Positions 24,772 through 35,031 of a DNA stretch of 64,000 nt are shown piece after piece. Origin of the DNA: Methylophilaceae bacterium (GTDB lineage Bacteria; Pseudomonadota; Gammaproteobacteria; Burkholderiales; Methylophilaceae); the NCBI GenBank assembly GCA_027488395.1, contig JAIYBT010000002.1, positions 62,001 to 126,000 on the forward strand, given 5' to 3'. The position numbers were made by a program, and so were the translations under genes. A model generated the notes under the pieces. It was not told the DNA's origin. It made no database searches and saw only the letters and a list, made by a program, of their open reading frames with translations. Within the stretch, counting starts at the first letter, position 1. Each line of letters opens with the position of its first letter.

Positions 24772-26748
24772 TTAGAGAATAGGCTGTTTAAGTTGCTCTA
24801 AAATGGCGGGATTATCAAGGGTAGAAATATCAGAGGTAATTTCTTCGCCTTTGGCTAAGCTGCGCAATAAACGCCGCATGATTTTACCGGAACGGGTTTT
24901 TGGCAAGTTATCGCCAAATCGAATTTCATCCGGTTTGGCAATCGGACCAATTTCTTTACCGACCCAATCTCGCAATTCAGCCACGATTTTTTTCGCAGCT
25001 TCACCCTCAGGACGTTGCCCTTTCAGCACCACATAGGCAACCACGGATTCACCCTTGATTGGATGAGGTTTGCCGACCACTGCTGATTCTGCCACTAAAT
25101 GATTCGCTACCAGTGCCGATTCGATTTCCATGGTGCCAAGGCGATGGCCAGATACATTCAGTACATCATCAATCCGCCCCATGATCGTAAAGTTGCCAGT
25201 GGTGGCATCGCGGATGGCGCCATCGCCAGCTAAATATAAGTTGCCTCCTAGTTCGGGTGGGTAATAGCTGGCTTTAAAGCGTTCTGGATCGTTATAAATG
25301 GTGCGTATCATAGAGGGCCACGGTTTTTTAATCACCAACAACCCGCCATTGCCCCATGGCAGTGGATTGCCCGTTTCATCCACCACCTCAATATCAATGC
25401 CAGGAAAAGGGAGCGTGCATGAGCCTGGTACTAACGGCGTCGCACCAGGCAACGGCGTGATGACATGGCCGCCAGTTTCGGTTTGCCAGAAGGTATCTAC
25501 GATAGGGCAGCGATTGCCACCAACTTGTTCAAAATACCACATCCAAGCTTCTGGATTGATGGGTTCGCCAACGGTGCCGAGCAGGCGCAAGCTGGAAAGA
25601 TCATAGTGATTCGGGTGGTTGGTAAAATCAATTTCACCGGCTTTAATCAGCGAGCGAATCGCTGTTGGCGCGGTATAGAACACGCTGACTTTGTGACGTT
25701 GTATCATGTCCCAAAAGCGGCCTGCGTTGGGGTAGGTTGGAATGCCTTCAAACACCACTTGGGTGGCACCCATGGCTAGCGGGCCATACGTTACGTAGCT
25801 GTGCCCAGTGATCCAGCCAACATCGGCAGTACACCAATAAATGTCCTCTGGTTTAATATCAAATGTCCAGCGCATGGTGTTCATGGCATGCAGCAAGTAG
25901 CCAGCTGAACTATGTTGTACCCCTTTAGGTTTGCCTGTAGAGCCAGAGGTATACAGCAAAAATAAAGGATGTTCGGCCTCGACCATCACGGGTGGACAGT
26001 CTTGGGCTTGGTTGGCAATTAAATCATGCCACCAGATACAGGTGTCATCCCATGCTACAGCTTGTCCCGTTTTTTTGAATACGACCACATGGCGTATGCT
26101 CTCGCAACCACCCATCGCAATGCCTTCATCGACGGCAAGTTTTAATGGCAATGTTTTGCCACCACGATATTGGCCGTCAGAGGTAATTACTGCCACTGCG
26201 CCTGCATCAATAATGCGCTCATTTAAACTTTTTGCTGAAAAACCACCAAATACCACAGAATGAATAATGCCCAGTCGGGCACAGGCTTGCATGCCCACAA
26301 TCGCTTCAATGCCCATTGGCAAGTAGATAATGACACGGTCACCCTTGACCAAATGAAGCGAAGTTAATCCATTCGCAAACTGGCATACGCGGTGATAAAG
26401 CGCTTGATAGGTGATGGTGCTGATATCACCATTATCGGCTTCAAAAATAATGGCGGTTTTGTTGGGAATGGTCTGCAAATGCTTATCTAAACAGTTGACG
26501 GAAACATTTAATTCGCCATCTTCAAACCATTTATAAAACGGCGCTGCACTCTCATTGAGGGTTTTTGTAAACGGGCGATGCCAGACTAACAGCTCGCGCG
26601 CAAGCCTGGCCCAAAAGCCTTCATAATCAGCCGCGACTTCGTCGCACAACTGTTGATAAGCTTGCATGCTAGGAATGGCGGCGTGAGATGAAAATTCAGC
26701 GCTCGGGTTAAAAATTCGATGTTCATGCATTACGGATTCGATAGACAT
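24772..26748 (-). CDS. acs: Acetyl-CoA synthetase
   Basis: The product is 658 residues from the ATG at 26748, preceded by a G6 run; E. coli Acs has 652. It activates acetate with ATP and CoA through acetyl-AMP. The AMP-binding signature [10 protein letters not shown] is near residue 265. WWHDL and [20 protein letters not shown] line the active site, and the C-terminal [11 protein letters not shown] carries the catalytic, acetylation-controlled lysine. It is divergent from glnE. An 11-bp inverted repeat with U-tract lies 20 bases upstream in its leader. Confidence 0.95.
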   Translation of the reverse strand: MSIESVMHEHRIFNPSAEFSSHAAIPSMQAYQQLCDEVAADYEGFWARLARELLVWHRPFTKTLNESAAPFYKWFEDGELNVSVNCLDKHLQTIPNKTAIIFEADNGDISTITYQALYHRVCQFANGLTSLHLVKGDRVIIYLPMGIEAIVGMQACARLGIIHSVVFGGFSAKSLNERIIDAGAVAVITSDGQYRGGKTLPLKLAVDEGIAMGGCESIRHVVVFKKTGQAVAWDDTCIWWHDLIANQAQDCPPVMVEAEHPLFLLYTSGSTGKPKGVQHSSAGYLLHAMNTMRWTFDIKPEDIYWCTADVGWITGHSYVTYGPLAMGATQVVFEGIPTYPNAGRFWDMIQRHKVSVFYTAPTAIRSLIKAGEIDFTNHPNHYDLSSLRLLGTVGEPINPEAWMWYFEQVGGNRCPIVDTFWQTETGGHVITPLPGATPLVPGSCTLPFPGIDIEVVDETGNPLPWGNGGLLVIKKPWPSMIRTIYNDPERFKASYYPPELGGNLYLAGDGAIRDATTGNFTIMGRIDDVLNVSGHRLGTMEIESALVANHLVAESAVVGKPHPIKGESVVAYVVLKGQRPEGEAAKKIVAELRDWVGKEIGPIAKPDEIRFGDNLPKTRSGKIMRRLLRSLAKGEEITSDISTLDNPAILEQLKQPIL

Positions 26749-26767
26749 GCTGCCCCCCAAAAACATC

Positions 26768-26798
26768 AAAAAACATTGCGTATCGTTCAATGTTTTTT
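26768..26798. promoter_or_regulatory. Perfect inverted repeat in the acs/glnE divergent region, leader hairpin
   Basis: AAAAAACATTG (26768-26778), 9-base loop, CAATGTTTTTT (26788-26798). Read toward acs it forms a stem followed by T6 and then T5, 20 bases before the acs ATG, so it has the form of a terminator in the acs leader. It could be an attenuator, an operator, or both; transcripts toward glnE may also cross it. Confidence 0.6.
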
Positions 26799-26879
26799 GT
26801 AAACCTAAAGTATGATTGTATTGATTGTAATTTCAATATTCTTTCACATGCCCACACCTCACCACACAGATTGATCAGC

Positions 26880-29612
26880 ATGCAACAAGTTGAACAAATT
26901 CTATCAGAAAAGCCACTGTCATCGGCAAGCCAAGCCTATTTTGCGCATGCTGCCGCATGTAGCCCGTTTTTCGCACGGTTATTGACGAAATACCCCACCC
27001 TTGTCACGGATTTGTCAGAAGATATTGATCAACGCTATCAGAGCGAAGACGTATTTGCGTTGTTTAAACATGTAAAAAATTTATCTGAAACTGAATTTTT
27101 ACAACAGATACGCATGATTCGGCAGCGATTGATGGCGCGTCTGATTGTGCGTGATCTGAATCAGTTGGCAGATTTTTATGAGGTGGTTGAGCTCACCTCG
27201 GCATTGGCTGAAGCGGCCATTACTGAGGCTACGGCTTATTACGATCAACAATTGCAAGCTGAATTTGGTGTGCCATTAAGTGATGGAGGGGAGCCACAGC
27301 AGTTGATTGTGGTCGGCATGGGTAAATTAGGTGGGCGTGAATTAAACGTATCCTCTGATGTGGATTTGATCTTTGCCTATGAGCATGCAGGACAAACCAA
27401 TGGGCCGCGTTCGATCAGTCTGCAAGACTATTTTACGCGCTTGGGTAAAAAATTAATTGCAGCATTGGATGAAGTGACTGCCGATGGCTTTGTATTTCGG
27501 GTAGATATGCGTTTGCGACCTTTTGGCAGTGAGGGCGCGTTGGTCTGCAATTTAGATGCACTTGAAGACTACTATCAGCATTATGGGCGTGAATGGGAGC
27601 GATATGCGTGGATCAAAGGGCGGGTGATTACTGGGCCAAGTGCGGCATTAACGCAACTGATCAAACCGTTTATTTTTAGACGTTATTTAGATTTTAATGC
27701 CTATGCTGCCATGCGGGATTTAAAGACGCAAATTCAACGTGATGTGGCGCAACGGCAGTTGTCACAAAATATTAAACTGGGCCGTGGCGGTATTCGAGAA
27801 GTGGAGTTTATTGCGCAGTTGTTTCAATTAATCCGCGGCGGACAAATTCCTGCATTACAAATCAAACCTACTTTATCCGTGCTAGAAGCGCTGGCAGCAC
27901 GTGACATGTTGCCAGCGCTCGACGTGGAACATTTACAGCAAAGTTATATTTACTTACGTAATGTAGAACATCGCCTGATGTATATCGATGATCAACAAAC
28001 GCAAGATTTACCCACAAGCCCTCTCTATCAGCAGTGTTTGTTAAATATGATGGGGTTATCGGACTGGACTACTTTTTTAGTGGCGTTATCGACACATCAA
28101 GATCGTGTGCAAGCTTTTTTTGACGACACCTTTAAGGAAGAGCAACGCCAAGATCTGGTTGAAGAAAACGCAATTTGGCAAGGCACCATCAGTAAAGAAG
28201 CTGGTTGCGCTTGGCTAGCTGCGCATGGTTATCAAACAGCGCAAGCGACATGGCATTTGCTACAACGTAGCCGCAACAGTCAAAAAATACAGCAATTGCC
28301 TGAACCCAGTCGACGAAGATTCGATCAGTTGATGCCTTTACTGATGCGCGAGGCGACGTTACAACACAGCACATTACCGGATACTGCCCTATTACGTACC
28401 ATGGATGTGTTGGAAAGGGTCTGTCGCCGCGCCAGTTATCTAGCGTTGCTGACGGAGTTTCCAGATGCGCTCAATTTGGTGGTTAAATTGTGTAGCGCCA
28501 GCCCATGGATGGCGCAATATGTGGCTGCGCACCCGATTTTGCTTGATGAGTTATTGAATAAGCACACCTTATTCCAGCGGTTAAATGCCGCGCAATTGAA
28601 GGAAGAGTTAAGCCGTGTCATGCAGCAATTGCAGGGCGATGTTGAGGCGCAGATGGATGCGATACGTCATTTTAAGCACGGTAATATTTTAAAAATTGCC
28701 GCACAAGACCTGATGGCTGCTTTGCCCCTTGAATCCGTATCTGACGATTTAAGCGCGCTTGCAGAAGTCATCTTGCAAGTCAGTGTGGATACGGTCTGGC
28801 AAAACTTAGCAATTAAACATCGGCCTCAACCACAATTTGCCGTGATTGCTTACGGTAAATTAGGGGGAAGAGAGCTTGGGTATTTGTCTGATTTAGACCT
28901 GATCTTTTTGTACGACGATGATGCGACGAATGCACAAGACGTGTACGCCCGTTTTGCACAACGGCTCAGTGCTTGGTTTAATACGTTGACCAATGCGGGT
29001 TTGCTCTACGAAACCGATTTGCAACTGCGACCCGATGGTAACAGTGGTTTATTAGTCAGTAGCGTACACGCCTTTGCTGATTATCAACTGCATAAAGCTT
29101 GGGTGTGGGAGCATCAAGCCCTAACAAGGGCGCGATTTGTGGCGGGTCATGCAGATATTGGTGCTTTCTTTGAGCGATTGCGACTGGATGTGATTCGCAT
29201 GCCACGTGATGCATATGCGTTATGTGTTGAAATTAAACAGATGCGCGAAAAAATGCGACAAGCGCAAACGATTAAGTCTGGATTGTTTGATTTAAAACGC
29301 AGCGCTGGCGGCATTATCGATGTGGAGTTTATGGTGCAATATATGGTGCTGCGCTATGCGCCTGACTATCCTGTATTGGCTGAAAATATGGGGAATATTG
29401 CCTTGTTGGCGCACATCGAGCAGCTACAATTATTGGCCGATGTGACGGATTTAGGGTTGGTTGCCAATGCATACAAAGCTTATCGCACCTTGATTCATCA
29501 AGCCAAGCTACAAGAAAAAGAGACCGCGTTGCCCATGCATGAGGTGGAAGAGGTGCGCGCTACGGTGATTGCGCTCTGGGCACGCATGTTTGATTGCACT
29601 CGCGAGGATTGA
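26880..29612 (+). CDS. glnE: Glutamine synthetase adenylyltransferase/deadenylase
   Basis: The product is 910 residues from the ATG at 26880; the frame is open further upstream but MQQVEQIL is a sensible start. It is a bifunctional enzyme that adenylylates and deadenylylates glutamine synthetase in response to PII and glutamine. Two nucleotidyltransferase domains are visible: GMGKLGGRELNVSSDVDLIF (N-terminal, deadenylylating) and AYGKLGGRELGYLSDLDLIF (C-terminal, adenylylating). The flanking helices contain KLGRGGIREVEFIAQ and LKRSAGGIIDVEFMVQ. No glnA or glnB lies in the window. Confidence 0.96.
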   Translation: MQQVEQILSEKPLSSASQAYFAHAAACSPFFARLLTKYPTLVTDLSEDIDQRYQSEDVFALFKHVKNLSETEFLQQIRMIRQRLMARLIVRDLNQLADFYEVVELTSALAEAAITEATAYYDQQLQAEFGVPLSDGGEPQQLIVVGMGKLGGRELNVSSDVDLIFAYEHAGQTNGPRSISLQDYFTRLGKKLIAALDEVTADGFVFRVDMRLRPFGSEGALVCNLDALEDYYQHYGREWERYAWIKGRVITGPSAALTQLIKPFIFRRYLDFNAYAAMRDLKTQIQRDVAQRQLSQNIKLGRGGIREVEFIAQLFQLIRGGQIPALQIKPTLSVLEALAARDMLPALDVEHLQQSYIYLRNVEHRLMYIDDQQTQDLPTSPLYQQCLLNMMGLSDWTTFLVALSTHQDRVQAFFDDTFKEEQRQDLVEENAIWQGTISKEAGCAWLAAHGYQTAQATWHLLQRSRNSQKIQQLPEPSRRRFDQLMPLLMREATLQHSTLPDTALLRTMDVLERVCRRASYLALLTEFPDALNLVVKLCSASPWMAQYVAAHPILLDELLNKHTLFQRLNAAQLKEELSRVMQQLQGDVEAQMDAIRHFKHGNILKIAAQDLMAALPLESVSDDLSALAEVILQVSVDTVWQNLAIKHRPQPQFAVIAYGKLGGRELGYLSDLDLIFLYDDDATNAQDVYARFAQRLSAWFNTLTNAGLLYETDLQLRPDGNSGLLVSSVHAFADYQLHKAWVWEHQALTRARFVAGHADIGAFFERLRLDVIRMPRDAYALCVEIKQMREKMRQAQTIKSGLFDLKRSAGGIIDVEFMVQYMVLRYAPDYPVLAENMGNIALLAHIEQLQLLADVTDLGLVANAYKAYRTLIHQAKLQEKETALPMHEVEEVRATVIALWARMFDCTRED

Positions 29613-29659
29613 TCGTTTGCCAGTGTGCATTGCAAGTCTAGATTGCAGGTGATGATAGC

Positions 29660-29710
29660 GGGTGTTGATTTTTTACGCATTGCGCTGCCAATACAATGCA
29701 TTAAACACCC
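29660..29710. other. Nested inverted repeat downstream of glnE
   Basis: An outer stem GGGTGTT (29660-29666) with AACACCC (29704-29710) encloses an inner stem GCATTG (29677-29682) with CAATGC (29694-29699). It lies 47 bases after the glnE stop and more than 100 before the tRNA. It may be a rho-type or structured 3' end; no U-tract follows the outer stem. Confidence 0.45.
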
Positions 29711-29774
29711 ACCTATATTTAGTCTATTTTGACTTAAATCCATCCGTATTCAAACAATATTCGTTTTTTTCAAT

Positions 29775-29803
29775 TAGACGAGATCACAATCAAAGTTTAA
29801 TAT
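29775..29803 (+). promoter_or_regulatory. Possible tRNA-Arg promoter
   Basis: TAGACG (29775-29780), 17 bases, TAATAT (29798-29803). Each hexamer matches the sigma-70 consensus at four of six positions, and initiation would fall a few bases before the tRNA 5' end at 29814. Confidence 0.4.
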
Positions 29804-29813
29804 ATGCCACCTT

Positions 29814-29886
29814 GTCCTCGTGGTGAAACTGGATATCACCGGCCCCTCCTAAGGGTCAGTTTCAGGTTCGATTCCTGACGGGGACG
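29814..29886 (+). tRNA. tRNA-Arg (anticodon CCU)
   Basis: A full cloverleaf folds. The acceptor stem is GTCCTCG with CGGGGAC (one T-G pair). The D stem is GGTG/CACC. The anticodon stem GGCCC/GGGTC (one G-T) has loop CTCCTAA, anticodon CCT. The variable loop is AGTT. The T stem TCAGG/CCTGA has loop TTCGATT. The discriminator base is G at 29886. CCA is not encoded (CTC follows) and must be added after transcription. It reads the rare AGG codon. Confidence 0.93.
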
Positions 29887-29945
29887 CTCAGTTACAAATC
29901 CCGTTAGATCACGCGCAAGTTACGCATAAGTGCTTGAAAATAAGC

Positions 29946-29974
29946 TTGAATTTAATGACAGGCGCGAATATAAT
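29946..29974 (+). promoter_or_regulatory. Sigma-70-type promoter of rpsB
   Basis: TTGAAT (29946-29951), a 17-base spacer and TATAAT (29969-29974): a strong promoter, expected to initiate near 29981. That leaves a leader of about 106 bases before rpsB. Confidence 0.78.
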
Positions 29975-29980
29975 CTTGGA

Positions 29981-30086
29981 TTGACTTTTTTAGTCAAATT
30001 TTTTGCAATCAGCTACATAGGGTGCCCGCAAGGGTGTTGTTGGCTGTTTGTATATGAATAACCCTTAATAAAGAAAGACTTATCAC
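29981..30086 (+). promoter_or_regulatory. rpsB 5' leader, possible S2 autoregulatory region
   Basis: The predicted transcript starts with a small hairpin TTGACT-T5-AGTCAA followed by a T run (29981-30002), which resembles a weak early terminator. A second possible fold has CAGC/GCTG arms around GCCC-GCAA-GGGT, a GNRA tetraloop, at about 30008-30048. S2 leaders are autoregulated in several bacteria; whether this one is so is inference. Confidence 0.4.
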
Positions 30087-30830
30087 ATGTCAGTGACCAT
30101 GCGTCAAATGTTGGAGGCTGGTGTTCATTTCGGCCACCAAACCCGTTATTGGAACCCAAAAATGGCAGAGTTCATTTTTGGTGATCGTAACAAGATTCAT
30201 ATTGTAAACCTTGAAAAAACGCTCCCTTTATTTGAAGAAGCCCAAAAGTACGTGCGTACTTTAGCAGCAAACAAAGGCCGTATTTTATTTGTAGGTACTA
30301 AGCGCCAAGCCCGCGATATCGTTAAAGAAGAAGCACAGCGCGCTGGGTGTTCCTATGTGAATCATCGTTGGTTGGGCGGTATGTTGACCAACTTCAAAAC
30401 GGTTAAGCAATCCATCAAGCGTTTGCAAGATTTTGAAAACATGTTGCAAGACGGCAGCATCGAAAAATTTGGTAAAAAAGAAGCCTTGGGTTTCAAGCGT
30501 GAAATCGAAAAACTTGAACGTTCCATTGGCGGTATCAAGGAAATGGGTGGCTTGCCAGATGCGATTTTCGTGATTGATGTGGGCCACGAAAGCGGCGCCA
30601 TTACCGAAGCCCGTAAATTGGGTATTCCAGTGATCGGTATTGTCGATACCAATAACTCACCTGATGGCATCACCTATGTGATTCCTGGTAATGATGACTC
30701 ATCACGTGCGATTCGTTTGTATGCACGCGGTATGGCAGATGCGGTGCTTGAAGGCCGTGCTAACGCGATTTCTGAAATTGTTAAAGCGGCCCAAGAAGAA
30801 GTTGCGCCGGCGGAAGCAGTTGCTGAGTAA
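30087..30830 (+). CDS. rpsB: 30S ribosomal protein S2
   Basis: A 247-residue protein. [20 protein letters not shown] and the later [18 protein letters not shown] and [13 protein letters not shown] are diagnostic of S2. It binds late to the small subunit and is needed for S1 docking. The C-terminal tail is Ala/Glu-rich ([12 protein letters not shown]), a common extension. It is preceded by a strong promoter and long leader and followed by a terminator before tsf, the usual partner gene. Confidence 0.98.
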   Translation: MSVTMRQMLEAGVHFGHQTRYWNPKMAEFIFGDRNKIHIVNLEKTLPLFEEAQKYVRTLAANKGRILFVGTKRQARDIVKEEAQRAGCSYVNHRWLGGMLTNFKTVKQSIKRLQDFENMLQDGSIEKFGKKEALGFKREIEKLERSIGGIKEMGGLPDAIFVIDVGHESGAITEARKLGIPVIGIVDTNNSPDGITYVIPGNDDSSRAIRLYARGMADAVLEGRANAISEIVKAAQEEVAPAEAVAE

Positions 30831-30843
30831 TTTTAAATAGTAC

Positions 30844-30869
30844 AAAAAGGGGCGCTGCGCCCCTTTTTT
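30844..30869 (+). terminator. Intrinsic terminator between rpsB and tsf
   Basis: Stem AAAAAGGGGC with GCCCCTTTTT, loop GCTGC, T6 at the end. It lies 14 bases after the rpsB stop and should reduce, but need not abolish, transcription into tsf. Confidence 0.88.
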
Positions 30870-30972
30870 ATATTCAAACATTGCAATACGGCTGACATAT
30901 CAACACCGTATGCTAATCACTTTATATAAAAGTTTGTCTGAACAGACTTGAACCAATTTAAGGAGTATTTAA

Positions 30973-31848
30973 ATGGCTGAAATTACCGCAAGCATGGTGA
31001 AAGATTTACGTGAACGTACCGATGCGCCGATGATGGACTGTAAAAAAGCGTTGACTGAAGCAGAAGGGGACATGACCCGTGCTGAAGAAATTTTACGTGT
31101 ACGTTTTGGCAATAAAGCAAGCAAAGCGGCTGGCCGTGTGGCTGCTGAAGGCACTGTAGGTATCAACATTGCTGCTAATGGTAAGTTAGGAACATTGATT
31201 GAGGTGAACTCAGAAACTGATTTCTGCGCCAAAAACGAAGAATTTTTAAAGTTTGTTGCTGATTTGGCGCAAGTGGTGAACGAGCACAATCCAGCCAACA
31301 TTGAAGCGGTTGCAACCTTGCCGATGCGTGGCGAAACCACAGAGCAAGTGCGCGCTTTATTGGTAGGTAAAATTGGTGAAAACATTACACCACGTCGGTT
31401 TGTGCGTACAGAGGCTCAAGGCCAACTGTATAGTTATGTACACGGCAGCAAAATTGGCGTGTTGGTGGATTTAGTTGGCGGTGACGAAACTTTAGGTAAA
31501 GATATCGCGATGCATATTGCTGCGGCGAAACCGAAATCGTTGGATGCAAGCGGAGTTGATGCCGCATTAATCGACGCTGAACGTCGTGTTGCGATTGAAA
31601 AAGCCAAAGAAGCGGGCAAGCCTGAAGCCATGTTGGAAAAAATTGCTGATGGTACTGTGCAAAAGTTCTTGAAAGAAGTGACATTGCTGAGTCAGGTATT
31701 TGTGAAGGATGACAAATTAACGATTGAGCAATTGTTGAAGTCTAAAAATGCCAGCGTTGCTTCATTTACCATGTATACCGTTGGTGAGGGCATTGAAAAA
31801 GCGGTGGTTGATTACGCTGCCGAAGTGGCTGCTGCTGCAAAAGTCTAA
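30973..31848 (+). CDS. tsf: Translation elongation factor Ts
   Basis: The 291-residue guanine nucleotide exchange factor for EF-Tu. The N-terminal UBA-like part ([20 protein letters not shown]) carries the TDxPxxDCKKAL motif, and [19 protein letters not shown] follows in the core with the TDF motif that contacts EF-Tu. Length is normal. AAGGAG (AAGGAGTATTTAA) precedes the ATG. A strong terminator follows. Confidence 0.97.
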   Translation: MAEITASMVKDLRERTDAPMMDCKKALTEAEGDMTRAEEILRVRFGNKASKAAGRVAAEGTVGINIAANGKLGTLIEVNSETDFCAKNEEFLKFVADLAQVVNEHNPANIEAVATLPMRGETTEQVRALLVGKIGENITPRRFVRTEAQGQLYSYVHGSKIGVLVDLVGGDETLGKDIAMHIAAAKPKSLDASGVDAALIDAERRVAIEKAKEAGKPEAMLEKIADGTVQKFLKEVTLLSQVFVKDDKLTIEQLLKSKNASVASFTMYTVGEGIEKAVVDYAAEVAAAAKV

Positions 31849-31910
31849 TAACTTACAACTTTTAGCTAAGTTAGCGTTATCAAGTCTTTGGTATCGTGAC
31901 ACTTAGACGT

Positions 31911-31942
31911 AAAAGTGGAACCCGTGGGTTCCACTTTTTTTT
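31911..31942 (+). terminator. Intrinsic terminator after tsf
   Basis: Stem AAAAGTGGAACC, loop CGTG, GGTTCCACTTTT, then more Ts (eight in all). It isolates the rpsB-tsf unit from pyrH, which lies 82 bases further. Confidence 0.9.
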
Positions 31943-32023
31943 GGCCTGTCCATGCCACGAACAGCCCATCAAACCGTGTTTTATGATTAAATAAGCACAT
32001 CTTAAGTTTGGGAAAAAATATCA

Positions 32024-32740
32024 ATGTCGCAACCTGTATTTAAGCGTGTACTCCTCAAGTTATCTGGTGAATCGCTGATGGGCGATGATGCTTATGGCAT
32101 TAATCGTGATACCGTCAATTCAATTGTGTTACAGGTAAAAGAAATTGTGCAAATGGGGGTGCAGGTTGGTATTGTCATTGGTGGTGGCAACATTTTCCGT
32201 GGCGTAGCCCCTGCGGCCGAAGGCATGGACCGCGCAACCGCAGATTATATGGGTATGTTGGCAACCGTGATGAACGCCATGGCGTTGCAAGATGCCATGA
32301 AGCATGCAGGCGTGCCAGCACGTGTACAAAGTGCTCTCAACATTGAAGCCGTTGCTGAACCCTATATTCGAGGTAAAGCAATTCGCTATTTAGAAGAAGG
32401 GAAAGTGGTGATTTTCGGCGCGGGTACAGGCAATCCGTTTTTTACAACGGATACTGCAGCTGCCTTACGCGGGGTCGAAATTGATGCGGAAATTGTGTTA
32501 AAAGCGACTAAAGTCGATGGCATCTACACCGCAGATCCGAAAAAAGATCCATCTGCCACCCGCTATGACCATGTCACCTACGATGAAGCCATCCTCAAAA
32601 ACTTAAAAGTGATGGATGCCACCGCTTTTACGCTTTGTCGTGACCAAAAAATGCCGATTGCAGTATTTAGCATCTTTAAAGAAGGTGCCTTGAAACGCGT
32701 GATCTTGGGTGAAAATGAAGGCACGCGTGTGGTGGCCTAA
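32024..32740 (+). CDS. pyrH: UMP kinase
   Basis: The 238-residue hexameric enzyme phosphorylates UMP to UDP. It belongs to the amino-acid kinase fold: [15 protein letters not shown] at the N-terminus, [27 protein letters not shown], and [16 protein letters not shown] for nucleotide binding. It starts a compact run of plus-strand genes to rnhB. The spacing to frr is 91 bases. Confidence 0.97.
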   Translation: MSQPVFKRVLLKLSGESLMGDDAYGINRDTVNSIVLQVKEIVQMGVQVGIVIGGGNIFRGVAPAAEGMDRATADYMGMLATVMNAMALQDAMKHAGVPARVQSALNIEAVAEPYIRGKAIRYLEEGKVVIFGAGTGNPFFTTDTAAALRGVEIDAEIVLKATKVDGIYTADPKKDPSATRYDHVTYDEAILKNLKVMDATAFTLCRDQKMPIAVFSIFKEGALKRVILGENEGTRVVA

Positions 32741-32831
32741 GTAGCCATGACTGCTCAAAATAAATCATAAAAGTCGCGCGTGGCAAAACCATGACCTACC
32801 AACACGCGGATAAAGAACTTGGAGAGTGAAG

Positions 32832-33389
32832 ATGTTAGATGAAGTAAAAAAATCCACTGAGCAAAAGATGCATAAAACGCTAGAGGCCTTTAAGGTCGAT
32901 TTAGCAAAAATTCGCACTGGACGTGCGCACACGGGTTTACTCGATCATGTGATGGTGGAGTATTATGGCTCGATGGTGGCTGTGAATCAGGTTGCCAATG
33001 TGAATTTAGGGGATGCACGTACACTCAATGTTCAGCCATACGAAAAAAACATGATCGGTAAAATTGAAAAAGCCATTCGTGATTGTGATTTAGGACTTAA
33101 TCCTGCCACCAACGGCGATTTGATTCGCGTACCCATGCCGATGTTAACCGAAGAGCGTCGTCGTGATTTGACTAAAATCGTGCGTACAGAGGGCGAGGGT
33201 GCAAAAGTGGCGATTCGCAATGTGCGTCGTGATGCCAATGATGCGTTAAAAAAACTATTAAAAGATAAATCCATCTCCGAAGATGATGAGCGCCGCGGTC
33301 AAGACGATATTCAAAAGATGACGGATAAAGCGGTGGTTGAAGTCGATAAAATCTTGCAACAAAAAGAAACTGATTTGATGGCGGTTTAA
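32832..33389 (+). CDS. frr: Ribosome recycling factor
   Basis: The product is 185 residues from the ATG at 32832, which has GGAG 7 bases upstream; the in-frame GTG at 32826 is too close to it. The length equals E. coli RRF. It splits post-termination ribosomes with EF-G. Diagnostic segments are [32 protein letters not shown] and [11 protein letters not shown]. It is followed at 16 bases by uppS, as in many Proteobacteria. Confidence 0.97.
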   Translation: MLDEVKKSTEQKMHKTLEAFKVDLAKIRTGRAHTGLLDHVMVEYYGSMVAVNQVANVNLGDARTLNVQPYEKNMIGKIEKAIRDCDLGLNPATNGDLIRVPMPMLTEERRRDLTKIVRTEGEGAKVAIRNVRRDANDALKKLLKDKSISEDDERRGQDDIQKMTDKAVVEVDKILQQKETDLMAV

Positions 33390-33405
33390 CCGTCCAATCA
33401 ATCTA

Positions 33406-34176
33406 GTGGACAATATTTTGGGATTATTTTCCAGTTCAACCAAGCAAGTGCCTGATCACCACGATTTACCGCAGCATGTTGCGGTAATTATGGATGGTAA
33501 CGGTCGCTGGGCGAAAAAGCGTTTTTTACCCCGCGTTGCCGGTCATCAGCGTGGGTTAGAATCTGTCAGACAATTGGTGAAGACTTGCGTCAAACGCGAT
33601 ATTCAATTTTTGACGTTATTTGCGTTTAGTAGCGAGAATTGGCGGCGTCCTCCCGATGAAGTGACTTTTTTGATGGGGTTGTTTTTAGAGGCGCTTGATC
33701 GTGAAGTGAATAAATTACACGAAGCCAATGTCGTGCTGAAGTTAATCGGCGACCGCGCACCGTTTAATTCGACCTTGCAAGAAAAAATGTTGGAAGCTGA
33801 ACAAAAAACAGTAGCAAACACGGGATTAACATTGAGCATTGCCGTCAACTACGGCGGGCGCTGGGACATTGTCAATGCGGTGAATCAATGGCAATTGGCC
33901 CATCCCGATCAAGCTTTACTCACCGAAAATGCGCTGACCCCTTATCTTTCGATGGCTTATGCCCCTGAACCCGATCTGTTTATTCGCACGGGTGGCGAAA
34001 CGCGCATCAGTAATTTTTTACTCTGGCAGTTAGCGTATGCCGAGCTTTATTTCACCCCCACGCTGTGGCCTGATTTTGATGCCGCCGCTTTTGAAGAGGC
34101 TTTATCCTCTTATCGTCAGCGTGAACGCCGATTTGGTCGAACCAGCGAACAAGTCAGTGCAGATCACAGTGTTTAA
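33406..34176 (+). CDS. uppS: Undecaprenyl diphosphate synthase
   Basis: The 256-residue cis-prenyltransferase makes the C55 lipid carrier from farnesyl diphosphate and isopentenyl diphosphate. HVAVIMDGNGRWAKKR holds the catalytic Asp and diphosphate-binding Arg; FAFSSENWRRP and RTGGETRISNFLLWQLAYAE complete the signature. The start is taken as GTG at 33406, with no clear ribosome binding site; translation may be coupled to frr, whose stop is 16 bases upstream. Confidence 0.95.
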   Translation: MDNILGLFSSSTKQVPDHHDLPQHVAVIMDGNGRWAKKRFLPRVAGHQRGLESVRQLVKTCVKRDIQFLTLFAFSSENWRRPPDEVTFLMGLFLEALDREVNKLHEANVVLKLIGDRAPFNSTLQEKMLEAEQKTVANTGLTLSIAVNYGGRWDIVNAVNQWQLAHPDQALLTENALTPYLSMAYAPEPDLFIRTGGETRISNFLLWQLAYAELYFTPTLWPDFDAAAFEEALSSYRQRERRFGRTSEQVSADHSV

Positions 34177-34185
34177 CGGATCGCT

Positions 34186-35013
34186 ATGTTAAAAACGCGT
34201 ATTTTCACTGCCCTGTGTTTATTGGGTTTATTTTTGCCTGCATTGTTTTTATTACCCATGATGTGGTGGGCCGCGATCATGCTGGTGATAACGCTATTGG
34301 GTTTACGCGAATGGGCCGGTTTGTTGGCGCTATCCCCTGTCCTTGTTCATTGGTATCTTGCTTTGAGTAGCCTGTTAGGGTTGGCTGGCTTGTATCTACT
34401 GGCGGAGACTGGCTTTCACGGATTTTTCTTCCTATCGTTTTGGTTATGGGTGTTAGCAAGTTTATTTTGGCTAGCGGTGGTCCCTGTGATCATTTATCAA
34501 AACCGATTTACGCGTTGTACCTACACCAACCTGGGGATCGGCTTGGGACTGATGTTGGCGCTTTGGACGGCTTTGGTGGTGGCAAAGCAAATGAATCCTT
34601 GGTCATTGTTAGTCATGATATCCACCATTTGGCTGGCCGATAGTGCAGCTTATTTTGCGGGGAAACAATTTGGTCGACATAAACTTGCACCTGAGATCAG
34701 TCCTGGCAAAACCTGGGAAGGCGTATGGGGGGCTTTGGTGGCCGTGGGTGCGTATGCTGTGGTGTTATGGATGACTGGCATGGTAAATACGGTGTGGATT
34801 GTGCCAGGGCTATGGATCATTACCATCGCTGGCATTTATGGGGATTTATTTGAATCTTTTTATAAACGTCGCGCTAACTTGAAAGATAGTGGGCAATTGT
34901 TGCCTGGTCACGGTGGTTTATTAGATCGCATTGACGGGGTGATGCCTGCAGTGCCCATTGGTTTATGTTTATTGTTTTTGTTTCACGTCATGCAACAAGC
35001 GCAGGCGATCTAA
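34186..35013 (+). CDS. cdsA: Phosphatidate cytidylyltransferase
   Basis: The 275-residue inner-membrane enzyme makes CDP-diacylglycerol from phosphatidate and CTP. About eight transmembrane segments are visible. The C-terminal signature is split over GKTWEGVWGALVAV and GDLFESFYKRRANLKDSG, followed by LPGHGGLLDRIDG. It starts 9 bases after uppS. Confidence 0.95.
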   Translation: MLKTRIFTALCLLGLFLPALFLLPMMWWAAIMLVITLLGLREWAGLLALSPVLVHWYLALSSLLGLAGLYLLAETGFHGFFFLSFWLWVLASLFWLAVVPVIIYQNRFTRCTYTNLGIGLGLMLALWTALVVAKQMNPWSLLVMISTIWLADSAAYFAGKQFGRHKLAPEISPGKTWEGVWGALVAVGAYAVVLWMTGMVNTVWIVPGLWIITIAGIYGDLFESFYKRRANLKDSGQLLPGHGGLLDRIDGVMPAVPIGLCLLFLFHVMQQAQAI

Positions 35014-35031
35014 AGGGTGTCTAAACAACAA

